From: Pseudalgibacter alginicilyticus
Lineage (GTDB): Bacteria; Bacteroidota; Bacteroidia; Flavobacteriales; Flavobacteriaceae
Direction: 5' to 3'
DNA length: 64,000 nt
Assembly (NCBI RefSeq): GCF_001310225.1
Contig: NZ_CP012898.1
Location: forward strand, 2,294,001 to 2,358,000
Shown: piece after piece, positions 9,088 to 18,465 of the stretch
How positions within the stretch are numbered: the first letter of the stretch is position 1
How the letters are laid out: the number at the start of each line of letters is the position of its first letter
The notes under the pieces: generated by a model
Told to the model about the DNA's origin: nothing
The model's input: only the letters and a program-made list of their open reading frames with translations
The model's database searches: none
Program-made: the position numbers and the translations under genes

Positions 9088-10614
9088 TTAATTAGTTAGT
9101 GTTGTACCCTTCTCACCTGTCATGAAACTACTAAATGATGCTGTAATATCTATTGGATCTCCCATTTGATTCTGCAACATTTTATATTCTTGAAAAAGAC
9201 GATTCAATAACTCCCTATGCTCTTCTTTATTTTCTGCTAAATCAACTATTTCGAGCGGATCTTTTTTCATATTATACAAACGCACCTTATTGATTGTTGG
9301 ATAAATAATCATTTTATAATTCTCGGTTCTATACATACGTTGCGTACCAAAATAAGCTCCATATACAACAGGATAAGCACTTTTATTAGTTTCCCCCATT
9401 GCTAAAGGAAGTAAAGAGTGGAAATCAATTTGCTCTGGTTTCTCTATACCTGCAATATCTAAGGTGGTTGCCATTACATCTTGTAAATAAACAAAGGAAT
9501 CAACAGTTTTCCCTTTTGGCACATTTGGCCCCGACATAATCATAGGTACACGCATACTACTATCATACATGTTTTGTTTACCAATAAAACCGTGATCGCC
9601 AACTGCTAATCCATGATCTGCTGTAAAAAACACATACGTATTATCTGCTTTACCTGAAGCTTCAAGGGCTTCTAATATCCTACCTATTTGTTCATCCATA
9701 TGAGTAATAATAGCATAATACTCTTGCCTATTCACTTTTACAGAATACTCTGTTCTTGGAAAAGGTGCTAATTTTTCATCACGAAGTTTGCGACCTGCTC
9801 CAGCGGCTTCATTATATGGGTATTCTGGAATAAAATTTTTAGGCACATCAATATCATCAACAGGATACATATCAACAAATTTCTTAGGTGATTGTCTTGG
9901 ATCATGAGGTGCATTGAAAGCCAAATACATAAAAAAGGGCACTTCTTTTTCTTTTGCTTTTTCTAAAAAAGAAATTCCATCATCTGCCAAAATCTCACTC
10001 CAATGTTTACCTCCTTGCCAATATCCTCCATTTATGGTGTCATAAGGCGACCAAGTATCGGATTTATCCTTATCAAAATTCCTTTTATAACGTTCATTTG
10101 TTTGATTGGGCATACCTGGACGAATGTGAGCTGAATAATCGAAAATAGCTTCAGGTTTAACTTCACCAACATGCCATTTACCAGACATGTAGGTATCGTA
10201 ACCAACTTGCTTTAAATATTGAGGCCAATATGTATCTGCTTTTTTAAAGGAAATCTCCTTATACTTTAAATTTGATTTTGGATCATTCTTATCTTTAAAA
10301 TTATTTCCTTGTTTTGAATAGGACGCTGCTTTCCAAAGATTACCACCTGTAACCAACATGGTTCTACTCGCTACACATACGGCTGGCGTATAGGAACCTT
10401 GATTAAAGGTGTGTGAAAAAGAGACACCACTCTCTACAAGTCTATCTAAATTTGGAGTTTTAACTGAGCCGTTTTCTAAAGCTCCAATGGTATTAAATGT
10501 TTGATCATCTGCAAAAATAAAAAGGATGTTTGGCTTTTTATTTTCTTCTATTGTTTGTGCATACAAACTACACATAAAAGTGCTAAAAACTATTAGTAAG
10601 TATTTTAAGTTCAT
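9088..10614 (-). CDS. Family S1 sulfatase (C-V-A-S-R active site, ADHG variant)
   Basis: This 508-residue exported sulfatase hydrolyses a sulfate ester. The Sec signal peptide ends about SLYAQ (residue 20). The metal-binding pair is in FADDQ (Asp36, Asp37). Cys80 in CVASR would be converted to formylglycine; the usual C-x-P-S-R has Ala in place of Pro. GKWH is at 144-147 and NAPH at 234-237. The late metal motif reads TADHG (331-335) where the other sulfatases here have S/T-D-N-G, placing it in a different S1 subgroup. The gene follows a 159-bp gap and is the last intact gene of the enzyme run. Target position unknown. Confidence 0.95.
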   Translation of the reverse strand: MNLKYLLIVFSTFMCSLYAQTIEENKKPNILFIFADDQTFNTIGALENGSVKTPNLDRLVESGVSFSHTFNQGSYTPAVCVASRTMLVTGGNLWKAASYSKQGNNFKDKNDPKSNLKYKEISFKKADTYWPQYLKQVGYDTYMSGKWHVGEVKPEAIFDYSAHIRPGMPNQTNERYKRNFDKDKSDTWSPYDTINGGYWQGGKHWSEILADDGISFLEKAKEKEVPFFMYLAFNAPHDPRQSPKKFVDMYPVDDIDVPKNFIPEYPYNEAAGAGRKLRDEKLAPFPRTEYSVKVNRQEYYAIITHMDEQIGRILEALEASGKADNTYVFFTADHGLAVGDHGFIGKQNMYDSSMRVPMIMSGPNVPKGKTVDSFVYLQDVMATTLDIAGIEKPEQIDFHSLLPLAMGETNKSAYPVVYGAYFGTQRMYRTENYKMIIYPTINKVRLYNMKKDPLEIVDLAENKEEHRELLNRLFQEYKMLQNQMGDPIDITASFSSFMTGEKGTTLTN

Positions 10615-10747
10615 TGTTATTTGTTTCGTTTTATTTTGTTTAATAAAAGTAAAAGGTTAAAATAGTTATGATTTTTATGCAACTATAAATCTCTTTAAAT
10701 TGCCTGAGTTTTAGATTGTAAATAGAAATTTAATATTCTCAAAAACA

Positions 10748-10770
10748 TTCACTTTTTTTTAATTGAAGTG
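10748..10770 (-). terminator. Weak hairpin after the beta-propeller gene
   Basis: TCACTT (10748-10753) pairs with AAGTGA (10765-10770) just past the stop codon of the beta-propeller gene. On the minus strand the stem is followed by ATGTTTTTG, a short U-run. It lies in the 159-bp gap before the next sulfatase, the longest gap inside the enzyme run, so partial termination here is plausible. Confidence 0.35.
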
Positions 10771-10773
10771 ATT

Positions 10774-12351
10774 TTACTTTTCAAAAGCAACAATTAATTT
10801 GTCCAGAATTGGTTTTGATTGGTTTTCAGTAGAATCGGATATTTTAACTTCAAATTGAAAAGCATAACCTTCTGGAAGTTCTAAAAGGTTTACTGTAGCA
10901 GGAATTCTTTCAATCTGTTTAGCAAAACCTTTTATATAATTATATTGTTCTTTTACAACCTGCCATTCACTCCATTGATTAATATTACCATCATTTGTGG
11001 TATCAATCCCTACACGTACCTCAACGGTTTCTACCCATGGTCCATCGCTAATATAATCAGTTTCCATTTGGGTTATTAAATGAAACTTCCCTTCTGCAAA
11101 TAAAATATCTGGATCTGGATGACCTTGACCTATATTTCCACAAAATGTAAATGGTTTATTAATATCGTTTGAAGTAAACCAAGCCACACTCATACTTTCT
11201 CTTCCATGACCGCCTGCGGGATCAAAATCAGCAAATAAATAGTACTGACCACCGATAGAAATAGACGCCCAATCACCATAGGCATTTTGTTCTGGTTCGT
11301 GTATTTCATATTCTCCATAAGCTCTTGTTTGTCCTGCTTTTACTCTGTGCTGTGGCACATCTACCTCAGCAATTTTTCCTGGAAATCTATCAGGTGCTTC
11401 GGCATACCAATGTGGATGCACATATTCTGCAAATTTACCAGTGGGTTTAGTACGCTCATCTACTGGAGGAGTTAACGTTTTAAAATTTCCTTTTCCATCA
11501 GCACTCATGGCATGAATAGATAGTGGAGAATCCCAAGCATGTGTAGAAGCATCAATAGGTGACCAATCTTCTACAATTAAGTGAAAGTTTCCATCTAAAT
11601 CTCGAATTACGGCACAGTCTGACCCGTGAGCTGGGTCGTTAAATACCATTCCCATATTTTCACCTGGAATACCGTCGGTTAAATTGTCATCAATGTAAAG
11701 GTGCGGATCTTGGTCATTTGGAAAATCGTAGTACAAGTATAACTTTCCATCTACATATTCTGCTGTTGTTACCCAAGCAGATTTCTTTTCTGTTACGGAA
11801 CCATGATGAACCCAACGAACCATATCTTTACTTTGCCAAGCATGATACCCCTCTAAACTTGGTTTTAATCCTCCAGGAGCATCAAACTGATTTTTAAAAG
11901 GTGTTGTTTTTAAGGTAACATCAAAGCCTTCTAAAACAGTATCTTTAACTTGAAAGTTTTTCTGCTCTTTAATTTTTTTATAACGCCCAAACATCCAATA
12001 GTTTCCTTCCCCCAATTGTAAGGCTACTGGAGCATCTGCTAGATTTGACGGTCCAATATTCTCTACTGGTTCCCAATTGAGCCATTCTGAAGATTGTGAG
12101 AACTTAATGCTTTTTATTGATTTCTTTTTGTCGAACTTTTTGAAAATGGTTTTAAAATTCGCATTCTTTGAAGTCGGCTCTAATTTTCCATCTTTAATAA
12201 CAAGGCTTGTTTGTTCTAAAATATTTGTTTGCCAGTCTTGTTGTGAATCTATTATCCACTCTGTAGAAGCTGATTCCTGTTGTTTTTCTTTACAGGAAAT
12301 TATAATTGCAAAAAGTCCTATTCCTAATAAATGTGTTAATCTTATTTTCAT
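10774..12351 (-). CDS. Uncharacterised five-bladed beta-propeller lipoprotein, glycosidase-like
   Basis: The 525-residue product has a lipobox ending IISC (Cys20). After an N-terminal segment it shows blade-like repeats with alternating aromatic strands: GNYWMFGRYKK, KLYLYYDFPNDQDPH, AVIRDLDGNFHLIVEDW, QYYLFADFDPAGGHG and HPDPDILFAEGKFHLI. Such acidic-aromatic blade starts are typical of the GH43/GH32/GH117/GH130-type propeller glycosidases, and the spaced Asp/Glu residues (SDCAVIRD, FADFDPAGG, DPDILF) are candidate catalytic groups. I cannot place it in a named family. It lies 10 bp after a sulfatase in the enzyme run, consistent with an exo-glycosidase acting on desulfated ends. Function is inferred from fold and context only. 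Confidence 0.7.
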   Translation of the reverse strand: MKIRLTHLLGIGLFAIIISCKEKQQESASTEWIIDSQQDWQTNILEQTSLVIKDGKLEPTSKNANFKTIFKKFDKKKSIKSIKFSQSSEWLNWEPVENIGPSNLADAPVALQLGEGNYWMFGRYKKIKEQKNFQVKDTVLEGFDVTLKTTPFKNQFDAPGGLKPSLEGYHAWQSKDMVRWVHHGSVTEKKSAWVTTAEYVDGKLYLYYDFPNDQDPHLYIDDNLTDGIPGENMGMVFNDPAHGSDCAVIRDLDGNFHLIVEDWSPIDASTHAWDSPLSIHAMSADGKGNFKTLTPPVDERTKPTGKFAEYVHPHWYAEAPDRFPGKIAEVDVPQHRVKAGQTRAYGEYEIHEPEQNAYGDWASISIGGQYYLFADFDPAGGHGRESMSVAWFTSNDINKPFTFCGNIGQGHPDPDILFAEGKFHLITQMETDYISDGPWVETVEVRVGIDTTNDGNINQWSEWQVVKEQYNYIKGFAKQIERIPATVNLLELPEGYAFQFEVKISDSTENQSKPILDKLIVAFEK

Positions 12352-12361
12352 GTAATTATTT

Positions 12362-13858
12362 TTAAAATTCTAATACAGATGCAGGAGGAATTGGCACCTT
12401 GTTATCTTTTCTCCAAGATGTTAGTTCTAACAACAACTCTTTTGTGACTTCTTTTTCTTCCGAAACTAAATTTTCTGTTTCTTTTAAATCGTCTTTAAGA
12501 TTATATAACTCCAATTTTCCATCGTTTAAAAACTGAATGAGTTTCCAATCTCCTTTTCTAATAATAGAACATGGCGGATTTTTATAGGTACTTGCCAAAT
12601 GCCAAAATAAAACTCTTTCTTTAAACGAATCGTTCTTTAATACGGGAAGAATAGAAGTTCCATCTAACACGCCGTTATAATTTTTTATGTTTGCTAAATC
12701 CAAAAAGGTTGGAAAATAATCCATCCCACAAATAGGTGTTTCTGAAATTCCAGCCTTTACTTTACCTTTCCAGTTTACAAAAGCAGGCACACGAATGCCA
12801 CCTTCGTAAATAGTTCCTTTAGCTCCTCTTAAACTATTTGTATTACTTTGCAAACCGTTAAATCCGTTGTCTGATGTAAATATTACAATGGTATTTTCTC
12901 GCAAACCTTGTTCATCTAAATAATCGAAAATACGTTTTACGTTTTCATCAATAGAAGCAATCATAGTGGCATAACCTGCAATTTCTTCCAAGCGTTTTTC
13001 CCCTTGTCCGGTAAAAGTATCAGGCGTTTTGTTTAAAAATTTTTGATATTGCTCGTTGCTTCTTGGTACAGTTGGTCGATGTGGTGCATAGTAATGTAAA
13101 TTCACAAAAAAGGGTTCGTTTTTATTTTTTTTGATAAAATCAATGGCATCATCTGTTAGTCTATCAGTTAACCATTCATCCTCTTTTTTATCTTCTATAA
13201 ACGGATTTTTAAACGGTGCCTTGTATCCACCACTTTCTGCTTTATACCCTTTTTTGTATCCACGAGCAGGATCGCCCCACCAAGTACCTCCAACATTTTC
13301 ATCAAAACCTTTACCAGTTGGATAGTATTGTTGAATTTCTGTTGATTGATGGTCTGTTAGCCAGTCTAATCTTCCGTTATCGGGTTGTTTTAACGGTTTG
13401 TCAAACGGATAATTTGTTTCTTCCTTTGGATTTGGTCCTACCACATGCCATTTTCCTAAATGGATAGATGTGTACCCAACTTCTTTAAGTGGTTGTGCGT
13501 ACATGATATGTTCTAAATCTACTGTCCAACGTGAAAAAATGTTGTGTTCTGCATCTCCTTTTTCCAGAACAGGGACATTGTAAACACCTGTTCTAAACGA
13601 TTGCTTCCCCGTTAACAAAGCTGTTCTAGAAGGTGAACAAGTGGGATACATGTAAGCATCTGTAAACACCATACTTTCTTTGGCCAAAGCATCTAAATTA
13701 GGAGTTTCAAACCATTGGCTCCCCATAAAGCCTACATCTTGCCAACCCAAATCATCGGCCATTATAAAAATGATGTTTGGCTTTTTTTCTTGTGCACAAG
13801 CTCCCAAAACGAAATTCGTTAGAAGAAAAACAATTTTTATTTTAATATTCTTTACCAT
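12362..13858 (-). CDS. Family S1 sulfatase (C-S-P-S-R active site), probable lipoprotein
   Basis: This 498-residue sulfatase has a possible lipobox LGAC (Cys21). ADDLG gives the first metal ligands (Asp35, Asp36), Cys74 in CSPSR is the formylglycine site, GKWH is at 135-138, a YYAPH motif ends at His260 and SDNG is at 329-332. The closest relative in the window is the sulfatase at 58682-60280: both share GSxxxETPN and an ENTIVxFTSDNG block, suggesting duplication within the locus. It sits between the beta-helix gene (28 bp) and the beta-propeller gene (10 bp). Substrate position unknown. Confidence 0.96.
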   Translation of the reverse strand: MVKNIKIKIVFLLTNFVLGACAQEKKPNIIFIMADDLGWQDVGFMGSQWFETPNLDALAKESMVFTDAYMYPTCSPSRTALLTGKQSFRTGVYNVPVLEKGDAEHNIFSRWTVDLEHIMYAQPLKEVGYTSIHLGKWHVVGPNPKEETNYPFDKPLKQPDNGRLDWLTDHQSTEIQQYYPTGKGFDENVGGTWWGDPARGYKKGYKAESGGYKAPFKNPFIEDKKEDEWLTDRLTDDAIDFIKKNKNEPFFVNLHYYAPHRPTVPRSNEQYQKFLNKTPDTFTGQGEKRLEEIAGYATMIASIDENVKRIFDYLDEQGLRENTIVIFTSDNGFNGLQSNTNSLRGAKGTIYEGGIRVPAFVNWKGKVKAGISETPICGMDYFPTFLDLANIKNYNGVLDGTSILPVLKNDSFKERVLFWHLASTYKNPPCSIIRKGDWKLIQFLNDGKLELYNLKDDLKETENLVSEEKEVTKELLLELTSWRKDNKVPIPPASVLEF

Positions 13859-13886
13859 GTACTTTTAAATCATTCATTATACGTTT

Positions 13887-15290
13887 CTATCCGAGAATCT
13901 TTAAATCTTTAGGCCACTCTTTTACATCTTCGTAAAGCTCATTGCCTTTTTTAAACTCACTCTTTTTATCCATTTTTACTTTACACTTTAGTAAACCCAT
14001 ATCTATTTTTTTGTTATCAAAATAACTATTGATAACGTTAGATACTCCTCCTACAATTCGCCACATGGCGCCATAACCATTATTGATAACTTCACAGCGA
14101 TTTAAAATAACATTTTGAGGCACCCATTTTGGATCTTCGGTGTATTGAAACTTATTATAATACTCTTCGCAAGGAAACCACATGGCCACTCGAGCAAAAC
14201 CAGACAGATGGTGTTTATGAAAAAACAAATAACCTCCTTGATCATTATCGGCTTGAATGCCATTTCCTTTTCCGTTTTTCATGACACAACGCTGTGTTAA
14301 TAAATGCGAAGTAGAAGTATATTTATTCGATTTACCTTCTGCAGGATTAGACATATCGCAATCCGACTGCAACACATAGCTTACAAACAAAAAATACACA
14401 TTATGGTGTAAACTCCCTTTAAGTCCATTGTGTTGAAAATGGCTATTATCCATAACAATATGATTCACACGACTAATTCCTATTCCATGAGAATTAACAC
14501 CGGTAATGTTAACATTTTGCCACATAAAACGTTCGTGTCTATCGTCGTTTTGTCCACGTAAATTCAGTCCGCTTTTTGTATGTTCTCCTCCTTGTAGTGT
14601 GATGTCTTTAAACACAATATCTGTAAGTTTTTGTTCTGCCTGATCCATAAATTGGCCTTTACCCGTGTGTTTTAAAATCGTTTTACTTCTTCCAGCTCCA
14701 CAAAGTGTTACCTTACTTTTAATTTTTAAGTTATCTGTAGTATGGATTCCTTCTGTTAAGTACACAATCCCTCCACCGCTTTGGTGAGCTTTATCAATGG
14801 CTGTTTGCACATTTTCCCCAGGAGTTAGCGTAATAATGTTATTTAAAAATTGCTTAGGATATTGAGCATGTATAAAACTATCTCCCCATTTTTCTTTCAT
14901 TACAGAAAGCACTTCGGGTTCTATAGTAACTTTTTCTATTTGATATTTAGCCAATTTATTCCCATCAGAAATCAATTGAATTTTTAAATCTTTAGCTAAT
15001 TTTGATGTATTTACTTTTATTTTCTGCTCTTTGAACCCTAGTTTTGAAATACGCAATTCTAGTTTTTTTGAATGCGTTTTATGCAGTATCAATTCAAATT
15101 TCCCATCAGATTTTGTTTTGGTTCCTTCTCCATTGGCATGAATAGAAACACCATCTAAAGAATTGTTTTGTACATCTGTAACCCAACCCACTACAGTTGT
15201 TTGGCTGCTAAATTGAGCAAATGTTTTTATAGAAAAAACAATACTTAACAAAAAAGTAAATTTGATTAATTTTGACATAGAAAACTTCAT
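13887..15290 (-). CDS. Right-handed beta-helix protein with N-terminal carboxypeptidase-regulatory-like domain; candidate lyase or glycosidase
   Basis: Starting at the ATG at 15290 the product has 467 residues; a longer reading to 15320 would need TTG. A Sec signal ends near TFAQ (26). Residues about 31-95 form a carboxypeptidase-regulatory-like beta-sandwich (VVGWVTDVQNNSLDGVSIHA). From about 145 the protein reads as a pectate-lyase-like parallel beta-helix: VYLTEGIHTTDNLKIKS, VTLCGAGRSKTILKHTGKG, then coil repeats such as DITLQGGEHTKSGLNLRGQ and NGIQADNDQGG. The DNDQGG, HNVYF and NLRGQNDDRHER segments are rich in polar residues and may line a cleft. No named enzyme family was recognised. 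Its place between two sulfatases supports a carbohydrate role; it is one of the few candidates here for chain cleavage. Confidence 0.75.
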   Translation of the reverse strand: MKFSMSKLIKFTFLLSIVFSIKTFAQFSSQTTVVGWVTDVQNNSLDGVSIHANGEGTKTKSDGKFELILHKTHSKKLELRISKLGFKEQKIKVNTSKLAKDLKIQLISDGNKLAKYQIEKVTIEPEVLSVMKEKWGDSFIHAQYPKQFLNNIITLTPGENVQTAIDKAHQSGGGIVYLTEGIHTTDNLKIKSKVTLCGAGRSKTILKHTGKGQFMDQAEQKLTDIVFKDITLQGGEHTKSGLNLRGQNDDRHERFMWQNVNITGVNSHGIGISRVNHIVMDNSHFQHNGLKGSLHHNVYFLFVSYVLQSDCDMSNPAEGKSNKYTSTSHLLTQRCVMKNGKGNGIQADNDQGGYLFFHKHHLSGFARVAMWFPCEEYYNKFQYTEDPKWVPQNVILNRCEVINNGYGAMWRIVGGVSNVINSYFDNKKIDMGLLKCKVKMDKKSEFKKGNELYEDVKEWPKDLKILG

Positions 15291-15340
15291 GTTTTTAATT
15301 TTTAAAAGTATTGGCAACAAATTACCAATATTTTTTAATC

Positions 15341-16885
15341 TTATTTTTCAAGACCTGTAGGTCCTCCTTTATACGATTCCTTCCATTTGATATTAGGTGC
15401 TTTCCAGTTTGGAATACCTATGCTTTCTTTTTGTGTATTATAATCAACATGAAAGGGTTTTTCCGCTGCTAATGGCACGTCCTCATTAATCATCAACGGA
15501 CGAGCTTCATCCCAAAATTTTTCGTAAGCATTCTTCATTAACGCCACAAGTTCTGGGTGTTCTGCTGTTACATCTACATGCTGTTCTGGATCGTTTTCCA
15601 TATCGTATAACACACCTTGTACTAATCTAAACCGCTGGTTACGTACAGAATATTTTCCCCATTTAAAATCATCAGGGTTGGCCTTGTGCTCCCAGCGTGT
15701 TACATGCTGAAAAAGAAAACGATCTTCCCATTGTGGATTTTTCTCTAAAATTAAAGGTTTTAAGCTTCTCCCTTCAAATGCGTTTGTTTCTGCTAGCTTA
15801 GCATCGGCAAAATCTGCTAATGTTGGTAAAATATCCAAATAACTGGCAACTGTATTTACTGTACGTCCCTCTTTTATCATTCCTTTCCAACGAACAAAGA
15901 ATGGTACACGGACACCACCTTCGTGTACCGTACTTTTTAAACCTTTCATTCCTGCATTATAAGACATCATGGGCTCTCCGTTTTTATCAATACCAAGTTG
16001 TGCCTGAGGACGTCCGGCATGACCTCTTAATCCACATCCGGCTGTAGTCATACCATTATCTGAGGTAAAAATAACAATGGTGTTTTCCATCAATCCCCAG
16101 TCTTCTAACTGATTAAACAACTGTCCCATACAATCATCTATATGTTCTACCATTCCGTAAAAACCTGCAGTTTTTTTCTCAAAACCTAAATCTTCAAAAT
16201 GTTTTTGATATTTGGGCGGTGCCACAAATGGACTATGTGGTGCATTGGTTGATAAATAAGCAAAAAATGGTTGGTCGGAATCCTTTACTGATTGAATCCA
16301 CCCTAAAGTTGACTTAAACAATATATCTGTAGTATAACCTTTAGCTTTTACAAATGTTCCATTATGTTTAAATACTGGATCAAAATAAGTGTTACCAGGA
16401 ACATCTGCACAAGATCCTGGATAAGCTTGTCCAATACCTCCAGCACCATGAATAAACGTTTCGTCAAACCCTCGATTTTCTGGTTGGTATGGTTCTTCAT
16501 CTCCTAAGTGCCATTTTCCAAAATAACCAGACGTATAACCTGCAGGTTTTAAAACTTCTGATATGGTAGTTGCCTTCAGATTAAGTCGTTCTCTTTCGAA
16601 TATGGTATGCGTAACTCCATTTTTTATAGAATGCACCCCAGTCATAATACCTGCACGACTTGGTGCACAGGTAGACCCCATCATAAAACGATCGAAACGA
16701 ATAGACTGATCATGCATTTTATCTAATTCTGGCGTTTTTATCCAAGGATGTTCATGTGCACCCACTACTGGATATCCTTGATCATCTGTCATGATAAAAA
16801 TAATGTTGGGACTTTTTTCTTGAGCAAAAGAAGTTATCACCCAACAGCAAATAACAAATTGCAAAACTTTTTTAATGGTTACCAT
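15341..16885 (-). CDS. Family S1 sulfatase (C-A-P-S-R active site)
   Basis: This 514-residue exported sulfatase has a signal peptide ending about TSFAQ (22). The metal pair is in TDDQG, the formylglycine site is Cys73 in CAPSR, GKWHLGD and NAPHSP follow, and FTSDNG supplies the late metal ligands. A long insert after the GKWHLGD region (AGGIGQAYPGSCADVPGN) distinguishes it from its neighbours. The start codon overlaps the end of the GH29 gene by 14 bp, implying translational coupling, so desulfation and fucose removal are probably co-produced. No close paralogue was seen in the window. Confidence 0.96.
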   Translation of the reverse strand: MVTIKKVLQFVICCWVITSFAQEKSPNIIFIMTDDQGYPVVGAHEHPWIKTPELDKMHDQSIRFDRFMMGSTCAPSRAGIMTGVHSIKNGVTHTIFERERLNLKATTISEVLKPAGYTSGYFGKWHLGDEEPYQPENRGFDETFIHGAGGIGQAYPGSCADVPGNTYFDPVFKHNGTFVKAKGYTTDILFKSTLGWIQSVKDSDQPFFAYLSTNAPHSPFVAPPKYQKHFEDLGFEKKTAGFYGMVEHIDDCMGQLFNQLEDWGLMENTIVIFTSDNGMTTAGCGLRGHAGRPQAQLGIDKNGEPMMSYNAGMKGLKSTVHEGGVRVPFFVRWKGMIKEGRTVNTVASYLDILPTLADFADAKLAETNAFEGRSLKPLILEKNPQWEDRFLFQHVTRWEHKANPDDFKWGKYSVRNQRFRLVQGVLYDMENDPEQHVDVTAEHPELVALMKNAYEKFWDEARPLMINEDVPLAAEKPFHVDYNTQKESIGIPNWKAPNIKWKESYKGGPTGLEK

Positions 16886-18464
16886 CTAAATCTACTTTTT
16901 TAGTTCCTTCTAGTGCTTTACTTGCATCGTTTTGAATAGCGTTTGGTGTATGCTGATTGGTGTTTGTTTCTATCTCAAAAGACCAAGCATATTCGCTTTT
17001 TCCTAAATCTGATGGTGGAATAATTTCTAAACCATTAGTGGTTACATTCCAAGAAACCTCAGCATCTGTTCCTAAAAGCTTTACCGATTTTACTTCCTTA
17101 TTTGTCCAACCTTTGGTGGCTTCTATTAAAATTGGATTCACGGGCTTATCCAAAGCAATGGCATACAATGTTGTTCCTTTGGTGGTAAAAGCTAAGTTTC
17201 CTTTTTTCTGATGATTTTCTTTCCAATAACGCGTTCCATAAATGGCAGCTCCGTTGGTAGCTAACCATTTCCCCATGGCTCTTAATCGTTCTTCTTGTTC
17301 TGGAACAATAGTACCATCGGCCTTTGGCCCTATATTAATTAAAAAATTTCCATTACGGCTTATCACTTCTACCATTTCATGAATAACACTTTCAACCGTT
17401 TTGTAAGTATCGTTTTCTAAATATCCAAACGAGGTTCCAAACGTAGTACAGCTTTGCCATTTAGGACCAATTACTTTTAACTTTAAGTTGTCCTTTTCTA
17501 AACAACCAATACCATCTGGCCAGTTTCTGTTTTTTCCTTTGTTATTTACATAAACCTCTTGATTATTTTGGGCTCCATTGTTCATAAAGTCTGTAATCAT
17601 CAATCTACATTGGTCGTAATAGTATTGAATTTCTGGCTTAAATACTTTAGGTTCTACTTGTGTATTATTTCCATCTCTTGTAAAAATTGGAATGTCATCA
17701 ATCCATAAAAAGTCAGGTTGATATTTATCTTGGATTTCTTTCCATCGTGCCACATATTCATTAACAGCTTCTTTACTAAAACCAAAAGGGCCGTATAACG
17801 ATTCCGCTTCAGGATTTCTTTTAATTTCTTCTAAAATATCATCTTGAGCTTTTGCGTGTACTTTATATTGTTGCTTGGTAAAAAAACTGGTATGACGTTC
17901 TCTGTGATAAGATGGAGCGTATTTTAAACCTTGGGCTTTAACCGCTTTTCCTAAATCTCCTACCAAATCTCGTTTAGGTCCTTTATCTACAGTGTTCCAA
18001 GGCGTTAAATCAGAATCCCAATTGGCCCAACCATCGTGATGTTCTGCTGTTAACACTACATATTTTGCTCCAACCTCAGCAAACAATTCTGCCCATTCCT
18101 CTGGATTCCATTTTTCTGCTTTAAACTCTGGGATGATGTCTTTATAACCAAATTCTGGTGGTGCTGCTCCCCAACGTTCTCTTAAATAAGGATAGTAGTA
18201 GGATGAATCTTTATAAATCAATTTAGGCGTATGCTCTGCATAACCTCTTCCTCCTTTGCGATGCCCTATAACACTATAAGGCCCCCAATGGATAAAGATT
18301 CCTATTTTACCATCGTTAAACCAATTGGGTACTGGCATTTTTTGGAGTGATTCCCAACTACCATCATATGGCAATTGAACAATTTCTTCTTTCTTTACTT
18401 CTGATTTACAAGCCAGCAATATTAAAGACATTATTACTGTTAAAAATAAAAATTTAGTTTTCAT
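16872..18464 (-). CDS. GH29 alpha-L-fucosidase, lipoprotein
   Basis: This 530-residue retaining exo-fucosidase has a lipobox LLAC (Cys19). The GH29 TIM barrel is clear: IGIFIHWGPYSV (54-65), the EHHDGW motif (141-146), YHRERH (186-191) and the nucleophile strand DFLWIDD with Asp256 as likely nucleophile. NWPDGIGCLEKDN (about 314-326), GTSFGY and NGNFLINIGP follow, then a C-terminal beta-sandwich. It should cleave terminal alpha-L-fucose from oligosaccharides, probably after sulfatase action. It is the intact paralogue of the pseudogene at 7484-9073. It follows the DUF-type lipoprotein by 1 bp and overlaps the next sulfatase by 14 bp. Confidence 0.96.
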   Translation of the reverse strand: MKTKFLFLTVIMSLILLACKSEVKKEEIVQLPYDGSWESLQKMPVPNWFNDGKIGIFIHWGPYSVIGHRKGGRGYAEHTPKLIYKDSSYYYPYLRERWGAAPPEFGYKDIIPEFKAEKWNPEEWAELFAEVGAKYVVLTAEHHDGWANWDSDLTPWNTVDKGPKRDLVGDLGKAVKAQGLKYAPSYHRERHTSFFTKQQYKVHAKAQDDILEEIKRNPEAESLYGPFGFSKEAVNEYVARWKEIQDKYQPDFLWIDDIPIFTRDGNNTQVEPKVFKPEIQYYYDQCRLMITDFMNNGAQNNQEVYVNNKGKNRNWPDGIGCLEKDNLKLKVIGPKWQSCTTFGTSFGYLENDTYKTVESVIHEMVEVISRNGNFLINIGPKADGTIVPEQEERLRAMGKWLATNGAAIYGTRYWKENHQKKGNLAFTTKGTTLYAIALDKPVNPILIEATKGWTNKEVKSVKLLGTDAEVSWNVTTNGLEIIPPSDLGKSEYAWSFEIETNTNQHTPNAIQNDASKALEGTKKVDLDGNH

Positions 18465-18465
18465 A

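Noticed and set aside
15291-15320. Longer N-terminus for the beta-helix protein
   Set aside because: Needs a TTG start and adds residues before a good signal peptide beginning at an ATG.
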